Assembly: GCA_963693315.1 (NCBI GenBank)
Contig: OY856188.1
Location: 156,761,920-156,825,919, forward strand
Direction: 5' to 3'
From: Diogma glabrata
Lineage: Eukaryota; Arthropoda; Insecta; Diptera; Cylindrotomidae
DNA: 64,000 nucleotides
The notes under the pieces are model-generated. The model was not told the origin of the DNA and made no database searches. It saw only the letters and a program-made list of their open reading frames with translations. Below, piece by piece: positions 1 to 9,965 of this stretch. The translations under genes and the position numbers were made by a program. Each line of letters starts with the position of its first letter. Position 1 is the stretch's first letter.

Positions 1-11
1 CATTTCTAAAG

Positions 12-1288
12 TTGGAATTGGATATAATTAACGAACCTATTGCAAAGAATCATATTATACATAGTTGGAAAAAACATCTTGTTTTGCCCATTTTAAAACC
101 AGGAAAAGATAAAAACATGCCTTCATCATATAGACCAATAACGTTATTATCATGTGAGGGAAAAACAATTGAGCTCATGATAAAAAATCGAATTGAACAC
201 CAATTGGAAAAAGACAAAAAACTTGCTAAATCACAATTTGGATTTCGGCGAGGTAAAGGAGTACATGATAATCTGAATATTTTTTGCACTGATATTCAAA
301 TAACTCTCTCTAAAAACGAATATTTGATAGCTTGTTGTTTAGATATAAATCGGGCATATGATGGGGTAGATCTCGATATACTAACACGTAAAATGAGTGA
401 AGTGGAAATTCCACATAAAATTACAAACTGGATTCTTAAATATTTTCGGGAGAGAAATATTATTATTAATTATGGAGGTAAAAAATATGGACCGTATGTT
501 GTACACAAAGGCATACCACAAGGGTCAATTTTAAGTCCACTGCTTTACAATATATATACTAAAAATATTGATCAAAACTTGGCTGAAAATATAAAAATTT
601 TACAGTATGCTGATGATATTGTTTTATATACTTCTGGAAAAACACAAACTCGTACAGCACATGCTTTACAAGAAGCTGTTTAATCCATTGAAACTGAATT
701 AAAATCCTTAAAATTAAGTGTTTCGGTTACAAAATGTGGCATTACAATATTCACTCGTCATAGAATTATTAAATCACCACGCATTGTAATTCAAAACAAA
801 ACTATTAAAGTTACTCCATCAGTAAAGTTTCTAGGTGTGATATTTGATTCAAAATTAAGTTGGAAAGAAGAGATTTTGAACACCAAAACTAAATGTCAGA
901 AGGGTCTTAACCTTATGAGGAAAATAAGTGGAGTATCGTGGGGAGCTCATCCTAAGAATCTGATCATATTATATAAATCACTTATTCGACCCTATTTCGA
1001 TTACAATAGTACCCTTATTAATACAGCGTCTAATTCATTATTAGAAGAAATTAACAAAATTCAAAATAGCGCTTTACGAATTGCGCTTGGAAGTATGATT
1101 TCTACACCCATACAAATTTTAAACTCGGAAGCTTGCGAGCCGCCTATTATGATAAGAAGACAATACATTGCTGATAAATTTTTACTTAAAAGAAAATCAG
1201 ATTTAAATCATCCGATACATCAAGCTCTTCATAAGCTTAATTTATTTACACAAAATAAAATTTATTGGAGTAAGAAGAATTTACCGTG
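12..1288 (+). pseudogene. Non-LTR retrotransposon reverse transcriptase, interrupted
   Basis: Reverse transcriptase part of a non-LTR (LINE-type) retrotransposon, which would copy element RNA at the target site. Visible RT blocks are the SSYRPITLLS motif, the QFGFRRGKG region, a DINRAYDGV block, the GIPQGSILSPLLYNIY motif and the catalytic box YADDIVLYTS near residue 200. The thumb (KFLGVIFDSKLSW) and a LINE-type tail (IQNSALRIALGS) follow in the same frame after a single in-frame TAA at 681-683. The 5' end lies outside the window and the 3' end is cut at 1288 by an LTR retrotransposon; the reading frame resumes at 11959 with an RNase H domain. RT followed by RNase H places it in the I superfamily broadly; the exact clade is uncertain. 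The TAA and the insertion make it inactive. Confidence 0.9.
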
Positions 1289-3131
1289 TGTAACGTTTGC
1301 ATTCGGTTCCTTATAACCATACTCTACAGAATTTATTCAAGATTCCAAGTTGGTAAAACTTTTCTGTTCAACAACAAGAAACAAAATTATTTTCTTATAC
1401 TCATGAATCTATTTCAAAATTCTACCTCACCGATATGTTAAAATGAGTAATATTCGATTCATAAAAATTAAACTTGTAAATTATTTAAACCTATTAAGAT
1501 GTGAATCAAATTTATTGATTATCAATTGACCGTTACGGTACATGTAGTAAATGCAAAAAAAGGAAATGGTTTTGGATCAAATTTATATATAGGTCAATGT
1601 TAATAATTATTTACATTTGAATTACAAGTTTTTTTTCTATGTATAAACAAATTAAATTTCTTGATTTTGTTATGCTTGTATTTTTAAATTCAAAACAGCT
1701 GATCGCAATAAAGATGGATTATCATTGCCATCTATTAATTAAATAAACATTACCGATAAACTGCAAAGTAAATTGGGATTCTTTATTTAATTTAGTTTTG
1801 ATAAATTTTGATTTATTTTTGCGGGTTTCCGGCAAAAATTAAATATAAGAGACGGTTTTCTTTCAACTTATCTCTCTTGCTAGCTATTGCTAGCTGTTAC
1901 AAGTTCTAGGCTTCTAACTGAAGTAAGTTAGCAAGCGTGGCTTAGGTTCCAGCCAAATAAATTTTATATTGTGTATATAATGTAACTTTTTAAAAGTTTT
2001 TTTTTATTGATATTCACGTGTTTGTGTTAATTTAGAAAATTGTAATTTTTTTTGGAACCAGCGAATCATAGTGTATTTTGGCTAGAAAGTTTTAAAATAA
2101 GCTTAAATAAAATAACAAAAAACTTTACAAGCAAAACAAAATTTAATTTAAATACATAAAAGAAAAATAATGATGGCCACAATTTGTGCTAAAAAAAAAT
2201 TTATGTGATTATAAAGCCATCACGCTAAAAGTATTTTATATGAAATAAAAACAAAAAAAAAAAATTATGTACAGTTTAGTTAAATATATGTATACTAAAT
2301 AAAATTTATATAATGTTTCTGAAGTTATAATAAAAAAAAAAAAAAGGAACAAATATTAAGATAAAACTAAAACATAAACTTTTATTGCTTTAAAATTAAT
2401 TAATGAATTAAAGGAAAATATTGATCATATGGTGCTGTTAATATATCATATGTGCTGTTAATGTATCAAATGTTGTTCGTATGTGCTGTTAATATATCAA
2501 GTTGAAGCATACGTTATTTATTTGCGAATGTATGATTTCGTCACAAAATTTAAGCCAAACTAAGGAAAGAATTACTTGGAAAATAGATTTTGATTTTGTA
2601 CCTTAAACGGATGAAGAATATTTAAGAGAAAGACTACTGGAAGAAATATTATCAAACAAATTGGGAAATTTATGCAGCTCGTGATTGATTTTACCAACCC
2701 ATCATCTATGGTGAAACAAATTGGATTCGTTGTGAGTTTCTTTTTTTTCTTAATTTATTTTAATAAAGTAAAATTTTGTGACAATATATTTTTTTTGATT
2801 AATGCTATTAAATGAAAATCTTGTATTTTTGTTATTTAAATAATTTTATTTCTAATATGATGAGGCAGTAAACTTAGTAGTTTGATAGTGAAGATGACCG
2901 ATTTCTTTTTTTTACTCTAATTCTGGGCGATCGTGAGTAAGCTATAAAGTGGAAAGTAGATTTAATTCCTTTTTTAATTTTTTTGTTATGTGGGTACTCT
3001 GAATATAAAAATTTTTCTTTGTAAGTAATGATCACTATCATGAACCCTGATACTGAGACTTTATATCTCGTGGTGATAGAAGTACCCGGTGATCATCTTT
3101 CGGTAAATCCTACCAAAAAGAATACGTTACA
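1289..3131 (+). repeat. 5' LTR of the RING-Gag Gypsy element
   Basis: 1843-bp long terminal repeat, nearly identical to 10112-11954. It begins TGTAACG and ends CGTTACA. It should hold the promoter, transcription start and polyadenylation signals of the element. It is unusually long for a Gypsy LTR, very AT-rich, and contains three near-identical copies of a 20-bp motif (2430-2499). No protein-coding segment was seen in it. Confidence 0.95.
2430..2499 (+). promoter_or_regulatory. Three 20-bp direct repeats in the LTR
   Basis: The motif TATGTGCTGTTAATATATCA occurs three times with one or two changes (starting near 2429, 2449 and 2480), and again in the 3' LTR near 11252-11322. Clustered repeats in an LTR are often binding sites for host transcription factors; that role is inferred here, the repetition is seen directly. 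Confidence 0.6.
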
Positions 3132-3137
3132 AAGATA

Positions 3138-3155
3138 TGGCGCCGAAACAGGGAC
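3138..3155 (+). promoter_or_regulatory. Primer-binding site, tRNA-Lys-like
   Basis: TGGCGCCGAAACAGGGAC lies 6 nt after the left LTR. It matches the complement of the 3' end of animal tRNA-Lys (TGGCGCCCGAACAGGGAC, recalled) at 16 of 18 positions; the two mismatches are adjacent. It would prime minus-strand synthesis. The tRNA assignment is inferred. Confidence 0.75.
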
Positions 3156-3246
3156 CTGAAGGGGAATATCTCCCAAGTTAGGGATGTTATAGGGAATTCG
3201 TCTTTTGTTTTCCTTAATAAATAGTATCCTTCAAGAGACAATGTGC

Positions 3247-3466
3247 TGCATGAGTTGATATGTTGTGTCAGTTATGCATGGTTACATGTTGCATGAGCTA
3301 TATATCGCATGATTGTTGCATAAAGTTTCTATGTTGCATGAATTCTTATATTGTTTGTATCACTATCGCATTGTTAAGTGCTACATTAGTATTATTGTAT
3401 GTTGCACTGTTTTTATTTTTACACTTTGCATAATTTTAATTCTTGCATGAGATTGTTTGTTGCATG
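3247..3466 (+). promoter_or_regulatory. Cluster of six UGCAUG motifs in the leader RNA
   Basis: TGCATG occurs at 3247, 3275, 3290, 3335, 3444 and 3461, with near matches (CGCATG, TGCATA) between them. UGCAUG is the established binding motif of Rbfox/A2bp1 RNA-binding proteins. Binding by such a protein is inference; the cluster is directly visible. Confidence 0.55.
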
Positions 3467-4780
3467 TTTTCATAGCGTTTGTAAAGTCTACTATTGAGGA
3501 TCACGGTTTGTGAAACTTTATTAGGGAAAATCAAAGACGGGTCTTTTCTACTTTTGGTATTAATTTATACGCGCAGGGGTGGAATGGTCAGCTCTGAGAG
3601 GGGACATTCCAACGGGGTTTACGATCCCGCGCACTCCAGTTATGGTGTTGAACTTTGTCTTTAATGGGAAGGTCAGGTGGGGTGTACCATACTTGAACTG
3701 GAAAATGCTGAGACATGGTAGTTAGTAAGCCACGCTCAGACCACCAAGAATGATTCATCCACCCTGGGTTCTCAGACAAGTCGGCGTTCTTCACCAACCA
3801 CATTTTTAAATAGTATAGTTATCGTTTTTACTTGATATTTCATTTTTATTGGAGGTGTTGATCGGGGTGGTGAACAATACTGGTCAATCATTAGGGTGTA
3901 TTGATTATGAATTGATTTGCTCCTTGAATGATATGACCAGCCTTTGTCTCATTACAAGCCGAATAACACAACCAACCGGTCTTATTTTCTAATTTTTCAC
4001 TACAGGTTAGCTGGGCGTGCTCTTGGTCGGAACAGAATCAGAGTTAGTGGAAAATGCTGTACATATGGCTATCAAGCCATATACAGACCACATCTGAATT
4101 CTTTTCCGACTTGGAATACTACCAGACTACCCTCCCAAATTGCCAGTAACGTAGTCTATTTCAATTTTGTTTTGTTGTTTTTCTTTCCGACGCCCAGGGT
4201 TGCAGTGATGGGGAGATGGTCATCTTCACATCCAAACTCACATATAAATAAAACTTTGATAATATATATTAAATAAGTCAATTCAAATAACTTGAAATCA
4301 GTTAAATAATTGATTATTTTGAAACAAATATATAACTAAACTAAATAATATAAATTAAATAAGCAAATCTGAAATCAGTTAAATAATTAATTATTTTGAA
4401 ACAATATTTGTTTCTAACTAAACTTAAAAATATAAATAAGTTTACAAATTATAAATAAAATTTGGAATTATTAATAATAAATAAGTAATTAAACTTCTAA
4501 ACATAAATAGATTCATAAGTTATAAACAAAATTTGAACATATTTAGAACCAAATAAATAATTAAAATTTTTCAAGGCAATTAAATAATTAAATTTAAAAA
4601 CCTATATAAATTATAAACTACTACTTAGAAACAAAGATACAAATCTAAATAGGTATAAAATTAAGGAAAATTTTTTTTAGCTTAGGATTTTCAATTAAAT
4701 GTAAAATTCATTCAACACCATTATTTTTTTTGCATTGAATCTGTTTGTTGAATTCGTAAGTTTTTGTGTTTTACGTATGG

Positions 4781-5135
4781 GAATTGTGGAACTTTTGTCC
4801 CGAAATAAAAGTTCCTGTGTTATTTCAACACACATTTAAGGTTTTGTATTAAGTACAAACCATTATTAAAAATTTTCCATCGTCTACAATAGTCGTAGTA
4901 TACAAGTTTTTTCTTAATTTTCCAAATGCAGTTGTAAGATAAACTGCCGAGTTAGAACTTAACTTGAATTTTTTTTGGGTTTGAACGTTCGGGAATTGTG
5001 GAACTTTTGTCCCTAAATAAAAGTTCCGGTGTTATTTCAACACTCTTTGACGGTTTTGTATGAGTACAAGCCACTATTAAAATTTTTCCACCGTCCACAA
5101 TAGCCATAGTATACCAATTTTTTCTCACATTTCCA
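4781..5135 (+). repeat. Two-copy direct repeat upstream of gag
   Basis: A unit of about 150 bp starting GAATTGTGGAACTTTTGTCC is present at 4781 and again at 4993 (period 212 bp), with about one difference per ten bases. The second copy ends just before the gag start codon. Each copy carries the palindromic phrase GTGTTATTTCAACAC. Duplicated leader segments this close to the initiator suggest a cis-acting role, but this is inference. Confidence 0.75.
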
Positions 5136-5151
5136 TTAATAATTATAAATA

Positions 5152-6591
5152 ATGCAGAACGATAAGTCCGGAATTTGTTCCATCTGTCAAGAGGAACTGT
5201 TATCTACTCAAACAATTTCGATTACTCCTTGTCGACACATTTTCCATGAGTCTTGCGTAACTGGATGGTTAAAATTAAATCAAACGTGTCCCAACTGCCA
5301 GCAGAAAGTGAAGTTAGATAATTTGTTGTTACACTCGAAATTGTCGAGATTTGCTCCTACTGGTGCGATTTCTAAACCTTTGACGCGGTCCCAAACAGCA
5401 GAAAGGCGTTTAAATGAGGGTGAAGCATCAGCTCCTAGTTCTTCTTTACGTAATCCATCTAGACAGCCTAATTTCAGTTCAACGGTTGTGGATCCGCCTC
5501 AGCAGCTAAATACAGAAGAACAACTTCACCAAACACTGAAAGATATGATGCGAGTCTCAGATGACTTCATTCCGCGAAATGATAAGTTTGCATCACAACA
5601 ACAACGGTCTCGGACTCAAGAGTCTCCTCTAACTCCACCCAGTTGTGTTGTAGAAAATGTTCACAATTCTACTTTATTTCCTAATCCGATAGCAATCCGA
5701 ACCACAGCCAATAATGAAAAGAATTCCAATACGATTAGGAATTGGCATGTTACGTTCAGCGGAAAGCCAGGCGGTCTTGATATTAATGAATTTATTTATC
5801 GAATCGGTGTTTTAAATAATTTATCCTTTTCTGGTAATCTCGATGTGTTGGTCGCTCACTCTCACTTACTTTTTGTGGATAGAGCTGCAGAGTGGTATTG
5901 GCGTTACCATCATAGGACGCCGCAACTGAATTGGGAAGATTTATGTAATGCAGCGAGGGTTGAATTTGGCGATAGACATTCTAATGATGAATTAATAGAA
6001 AAAATCCGAGCGAGAAAACAAAAACCAATGGAAGCTTTTGACGCAATGTATAATGATATACTCCGCTTGTGCGATAAACTGAGCAATCCTTTGAGTGATC
6101 GAATAGTATTAAGCATACTGCTTAATAATCTGAAAATGGACATTCGTAAGGAATTATTGTACGTAAATGTAGTATCAATTGATCAACTTAGGGAATTATG
6201 TCGTAGGCGTGAAAAATTGTTTTCTGTTCCAACGACCAATCGTAGTTCTTCATTCCGACCTAGCGTATCGGAAATGGCTCCAGTAAGTGATCAACCAGAT
6301 AATAATCAAATAAATCAACTACAGGCTGAAGTAATTCCGTATTCTTTGTCACATCTGGGCATTCCCAAAGCTGAATTGTATGCATATCAAGGTGTTCCAG
6401 ATGTTTTGAAGAAACCAGTAACCTGTTGGAACTGTAAAGTCCAAGGTCATGGGTTTCGCCAATGTCCAAACCCTCTTCAACTCTTTTGTTTTGGTTGTGG
6501 CATGGACAATACTTACCTTTTTAAATGCGACAAGTGTCGTTTAAACTTAAAAGGGAGCGCGATCAACAAAGACTCGCGCTCCCAGAAATAA
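5152..6591 (+). CDS. gag: Gag with N-terminal RING-H2 finger and zinc knuckles
   Basis: 479-residue structural protein. Residues 9-49 form a complete RING-H2 (C3H2C3) pattern: C9-x2-C12-x14-C27-x-H29-x2-H32-x2-C35-x10-C46-x2-C49, the signature of E3 ubiquitin ligases. A Ser/Gln/Pro-rich linker (about 60-190) follows. The Gag capsid-like core spans about 195-350 (WHVTFSGKPGG start, EWYWRYH and WEDLCNAARVEFGDR motifs). Near the end are a CCHC knuckle (C425-x2-C-x4-H-x4-C438) and a C-x2-C-x9-C-x2-C motif (446-462). Gag assembles particles and binds element RNA. A RING at the front of Gag is unusual; ubiquitin ligase activity is inferred from all eight metal ligands being present. The start ATG at 5152 is just ahead of the RING. 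The 3' end overlaps pol. Confidence 0.92.
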   Translation: MQNDKSGICSICQEELLSTQTISITPCRHIFHESCVTGWLKLNQTCPNCQQKVKLDNLLLHSKLSRFAPTGAISKPLTRSQTAERRLNEGEASAPSSSLRNPSRQPNFSSTVVDPPQQLNTEEQLHQTLKDMMRVSDDFIPRNDKFASQQQRSRTQESPLTPPSCVVENVHNSTLFPNPIAIRTTANNEKNSNTIRNWHVTFSGKPGGLDINEFIYRIGVLNNLSFSGNLDVLVAHSHLLFVDRAAEWYWRYHHRTPQLNWEDLCNAARVEFGDRHSNDELIEKIRARKQKPMEAFDAMYNDILRLCDKLSNPLSDRIVLSILLNNLKMDIRKELLYVNVVSIDQLRELCRRREKLFSVPTTNRSSSFRPSVSEMAPVSDQPDNNQINQLQAEVIPYSLSHLGIPKAELYAYQGVPDVLKKPVTCWNCKVQGHGFRQCPNPLQLFCFGCGMDNTYLFKCDKCRLNLKGSAINKDSRSQK

Positions 6592-9500
6592 TACCCACCA
6601 AGTGTAACTCCGTAATATTACCGAGTTCGTCACTAGACTTGAAGGACAAAGATGCTACTACCAAGGCAATTGATTCAAAGGGGTCGGAAATGAACCATAC
6701 AACGAACTTGGAACCACCAATCAAGATATTAAAACGTGATTCTACGATGGACTCTTCAATGTTAGTTTCTACTGATCTTAAGACACCTTATCAAAGGCTT
6801 CAAGATTACCTAACGGCAAGGTCGCGCTTGGGGATAGATGAACTAATAGGAACTTTACCTCGAACACGATCTGCGGTCAGAATAAGGAAATTCTGGAAAG
6901 CTCGACATTCATTCAAATCATCTCTAGTGTCTTCTGTTTTTTCAGTCAAAAATGATCCTCGACCATATGCGGAGGTTGTCATCCTTAATACTAAGCGAGT
7001 AGGTCTTCTCGATAGTGGTGCCTCTCTTAGCGCAGTTGGTGGATCTTTCGCACAAGAACTGCTGAAAACCCCTGGTCTATTGACTCGATCTACAGCAAAG
7101 GTTAAGACTGCTGATGGAGCCAGTCAGAAAATCATTGGCCACTTTCATACAAATGTTTCTTTCCTAGGTGTCAGGAAAAATATAGAATTGATGGTAGTCC
7201 CTTCACTCACTCAGGATCTGTACTTAGGTATCGACTTCTTCATTAAATTTAATCTCTATCAACCTTTAACTCAACAGTTGTCGTTCATGACAAAAAAGCC
7301 GATGTTGTCCAGTCTAACAGTAGAAGAACAAGAACGACTTGAAGATACCATCCAACTCCTGCCGTCCTTTTCGAAGCTGGGGTTGGGTAGAACTCACTTG
7401 TTGGAACACGTCATTGATACAGGTGACGCGGTTCCAATAAAACAACGACATTATCCAATTTCTCCAGCTATCGAAAAGTTAATGGGAGAGGAGTTGGATC
7501 GGATGTTATCGTTGGGCATAATTGAACAATCTTCAAGTCCGTGGAGTTCACCAGTTGTTCTTGTTAGAAAACCAGGAAAAGTAAGGCTATGTTTAGATTC
7601 CAGGAAAGTAAATAATGTCACAAAGAAGTTAGCTTACCCGTTACCACAAATTGAGGGTATATTAAGTCGTCTACCAAAGTCGCACTTTATATCTAGCCTA
7701 GACTTGAAAGATGCTTTTTGGCAAATTCCCATGGATTACCATTCCAGAGAAAAAACTGCGTTTACAGTTCCAGGTAGACCTTTATATCATTATGTTCGAA
7801 TGCCCTTCGGTCTCTGCAATGCGGCACAAACGATGACCATGTTAATGGATCGAGTCATACCGCCTGAACTCAAAACCCAGGTATTCGTTTATTTGGACGA
7901 TTTGTTGATTGTAACTCCCACGTTTGAATCCCACCTTCAAACTCTAGCTGAAATCGCTAAACATTTGAAAAGAGCCAATCTTACAATCAACATCGAAAAA
8001 AGTAAATTCCTCAGACCGGAAGTAAAGTATCTCGGATATGTGATAGGAAGAGAAGGAATTAAGATAGATAACGAGAAAGTAGCAGCTATTGCTGAGTTCC
8101 CAACTCCTACCTCAATTCGACAAATCAGAAGATTTTTGGGGATGTCCGGCTACTACCGACGATTCATCTTAGATTTTGCGTCACTCACAGCTCCTATCTC
8201 CAACTTACTAAAAAAATCACCTGGTAAATTTCAATGGACAGAAGAAGCTGATGTGGCTTTTAATGCTATTAAAAAAGCGTTAACATCAGCTCCAATATTA
8301 GCTAATCCTGATTTTACCAAACCATTCACTCTGCAATGTGATGCAAGCAATGATGGGGTGGGATGTGTACTGACACAGCTCGATGATGACGACGTCGAAC
8401 ACCCAGTAGCATTTATGTCGAAGAAGTTAAATGCTGCCCAACGCAACTATTCGGTAAGCGAGAAAGAGTGTCTGGCCGTAATTCTTGGGATCAAAAAGTT
8501 CAGAGCATTTATCGAAGGGCATCCATTTAAAGTTATAACTGACCATGCGTCATTGAAATGGTTAATGCAACAAAAAGATTTAGCGGGTCGTCTAGCGCGA
8601 TGGAGCTTGAAATTACAGGGTTATTCATTCGAGATTGAATACCGACGAGGAAGCCTGAATGCCGTGCCAGACGCCCTTTCTCGCATCCCATGTATAGACG
8701 GGTTCTCTACTAATGATGACTACGATGGAGCTGAAATTGATTTAGAATCACCGTCATTTCGTTCATCCGATTACTTGAAACTGACTCGAATCGTTGAGGA
8801 TGGTGGTATGTCTTTACCGGATTTAAAGTTGATAAACGGGAAGGTCTATAAAAAGGTTAACTTTTCTTCATGTGTGGAAGGAGAACAGTGGAAGCTCTGG
8901 ATTCCAGAGGAATTGACCTTTAACTTAATAGCTAAAGCGCATGCGCTACCAACTTCAGCTCATGCTGGAGTTGCGAAAACTTTGCATCACCTACGACGCT
9001 TTTTCTTTTGGCCCCGTATGCTATCGCAAGTGCAATCTCAAGTGGCAAACTGTAAGGTATGTAAGCAAACAAAAGCTACTAATCAGGTTCTTCGAGCACC
9101 AATGGTCACACCGGTTAGATCTGAACGTCCAATGCAGAGACTATACGTAGATATTCTAGGTCCATATCCTCGTTCTAAGAATGGTAATATTGCAATTCTC
9201 ATAATTTTGGATCATCTGACCAAATTCGTTTTCTTGTTTCCACTCTCCAAACTAACTTCAGTGCCGATCTGCAAATTTTTAGAGTCTAATGTGATTCGTA
9301 CGTTTGGGTGCCCTGAAGTGATCATTTCAGATAATGGGACCCAATTCACCTCACTGTTTTTCCAAAATTTTTTAGCTAAATTTGGAATCCGACACTTACG
9401 TACAGCGCTTTATTCTCCTCAGGCTAATGCTTCCGAAAGAGTAAATCGTAGTATTTTGGCTGGGATAAGAGCTTACTTGAAGGATGACCAAACTAAATGG

Positions 9501-9965
9501 GACACCCACCTAAGCGATATCGCCGGTGCTCTTCGGTGTATGGTTCATGCGTCAATTAATTGCTCTCCGTATTACGCCATGTTCGGTATGAGTATGATCA
9601 ATCACGGTTCTACTTATGCATTATGGAAAAACTTGAAATGTCTGGAGGAACCTGGTGAAGAAATGGATCGAGAGGATCATCTGTCAAATATTAGAACGCT
9701 TTTGAAAAGCAGGATTGGTGAAGCGTACCTGAAACATGCAAGCCGGTACAATTTGAGAGCACGAAAGCCGTTGTTTAGAATTGGAGACATCGTTTACCGT
9801 CGTAACTTTATATTGAGTGATGCTACGAAAAAGATTTCCGCAAAATTGTCTCCAAAATTCATCGAAACAAAAGTTATTCGACTTGTAGGGAACTCATTGA
9901 TAGAGTTAGAAGACGTCGCAAGTGGGAAGACAGGCACCTACCATTCAAAAGATATTAGACGTTAG
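6525..9965 (+). CDS. pol: Gypsy Pol polyprotein (protease-RT-RNase H-integrase)
   Basis: About 1140 residues, expressed as a Gag-Pol fusion by -1 frameshifting; the ATG at 6525 is probably not used. Aspartic protease active site DSGA at 163-166. Reverse transcriptase about 300-540 with YLDD at 456-459. RNase H with the first catalytic Asp in LQCDAS at 606. Integrase: HHCC zinc-binding region (HALPTSAHAGV ... CKVCKQ), then catalytic residues D876 (YVDILGPY), D936 (ISDNG) and E971 (NASERVNRS). The C-terminal segment (RIGDIVYRRNF) is GPY/F-like; no chromodomain is seen. All catalytic residues are present and there is no stop or frameshift. The protein matures the particle, copies RNA to DNA and inserts it. 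Confidence 0.95.
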   Translation: MRQVSFKLKRERDQQRLALPEIIPTKCNSVILPSSSLDLKDKDATTKAIDSKGSEMNHTTNLEPPIKILKRDSTMDSSMLVSTDLKTPYQRLQDYLTARSRLGIDELIGTLPRTRSAVRIRKFWKARHSFKSSLVSSVFSVKNDPRPYAEVVILNTKRVGLLDSGASLSAVGGSFAQELLKTPGLLTRSTAKVKTADGASQKIIGHFHTNVSFLGVRKNIELMVVPSLTQDLYLGIDFFIKFNLYQPLTQQLSFMTKKPMLSSLTVEEQERLEDTIQLLPSFSKLGLGRTHLLEHVIDTGDAVPIKQRHYPISPAIEKLMGEELDRMLSLGIIEQSSSPWSSPVVLVRKPGKVRLCLDSRKVNNVTKKLAYPLPQIEGILSRLPKSHFISSLDLKDAFWQIPMDYHSREKTAFTVPGRPLYHYVRMPFGLCNAAQTMTMLMDRVIPPELKTQVFVYLDDLLIVTPTFESHLQTLAEIAKHLKRANLTINIEKSKFLRPEVKYLGYVIGREGIKIDNEKVAAIAEFPTPTSIRQIRRFLGMSGYYRRFILDFASLTAPISNLLKKSPGKFQWTEEADVAFNAIKKALTSAPILANPDFTKPFTLQCDASNDGVGCVLTQLDDDDVEHPVAFMSKKLNAAQRNYSVSEKECLAVILGIKKFRAFIEGHPFKVITDHASLKWLMQQKDLAGRLARWSLKLQGYSFEIEYRRGSLNAVPDALSRIPCIDGFSTNDDYDGAEIDLESPSFRSSDYLKLTRIVEDGGMSLPDLKLINGKVYKKVNFSSCVEGEQWKLWIPEELTFNLIAKAHALPTSAHAGVAKTLHHLRRFFFWPRMLSQVQSQVANCKVCKQTKATNQVLRAPMVTPVRSERPMQRLYVDILGPYPRSKNGNIAILIILDHLTKFVFLFPLSKLTSVPICKFLESNVIRTFGCPEVIISDNGTQFTSLFFQNFLAKFGIRHLRTALYSPQANASERVNRSILAGIRAYLKDDQTKWDTHLSDIAGALRCMVHASINCSPYYAMFGMSMINHGSTYALWKNLKCLEEPGEEMDREDHLSNIRTLLKSRIGEAYLKHASRYNLRARKPLFRIGDIVYRRNFILSDATKKISAKLSPKFIETKVIRLVGNSLIELEDVASGKTGTYHSKDIRR
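6540..6583 (+). promoter_or_regulatory. Programmed -1 ribosomal frameshift signal (gag/pol)
   Basis: Slippery heptamer T TTA AAC at 6540-6546 in the gag frame, a 6-nt spacer (6547-6552), then a perfect 10-bp GC-rich stem (6553-6562 pairing with 6574-6583) with an 11-nt loop. Slipping back one base moves the ribosome into pol, which is open from 6525 (stop TAA at 6522-6524), ahead of the gag stop at 6589-6591. This is the standard layout of -1 frameshift sites and sets the Gag:Gag-Pol ratio. Confidence 0.93.

Larger units (their letters stand above)
3132..5151 (+). other. Untranslated leader of the RING-Gag Gypsy element
   Basis: About 2 kb separate the PBS from the gag start, long for a Gypsy element. 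No convincing gene is present. A 110-codon open frame at 3944-4276 has no recognisable domain and is probably chance. The leader holds a cluster of UGCAUG motifs (3247-3466), a very AT-rich middle with several repeated phrases (4260-4620), and a two-copy direct repeat just before gag. Such a leader could carry packaging or internal-initiation signals, which cannot be shown from sequence alone. Confidence 0.7.

Noticed and set aside
3944..4276. 110-residue open frame in the leader of the RING-Gag element
   Set aside because: No recognisable domain, codon use like the non-coding surroundings, and no relation to the gag frame.
5152..5310. Possibility that the RING is a captured host gene lying in front of Gag by chance
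   Set aside because: It is in one uninterrupted frame with the Gag core, starts at the ORF's own ATG and lies between intact LTRs, so it is part of the element.
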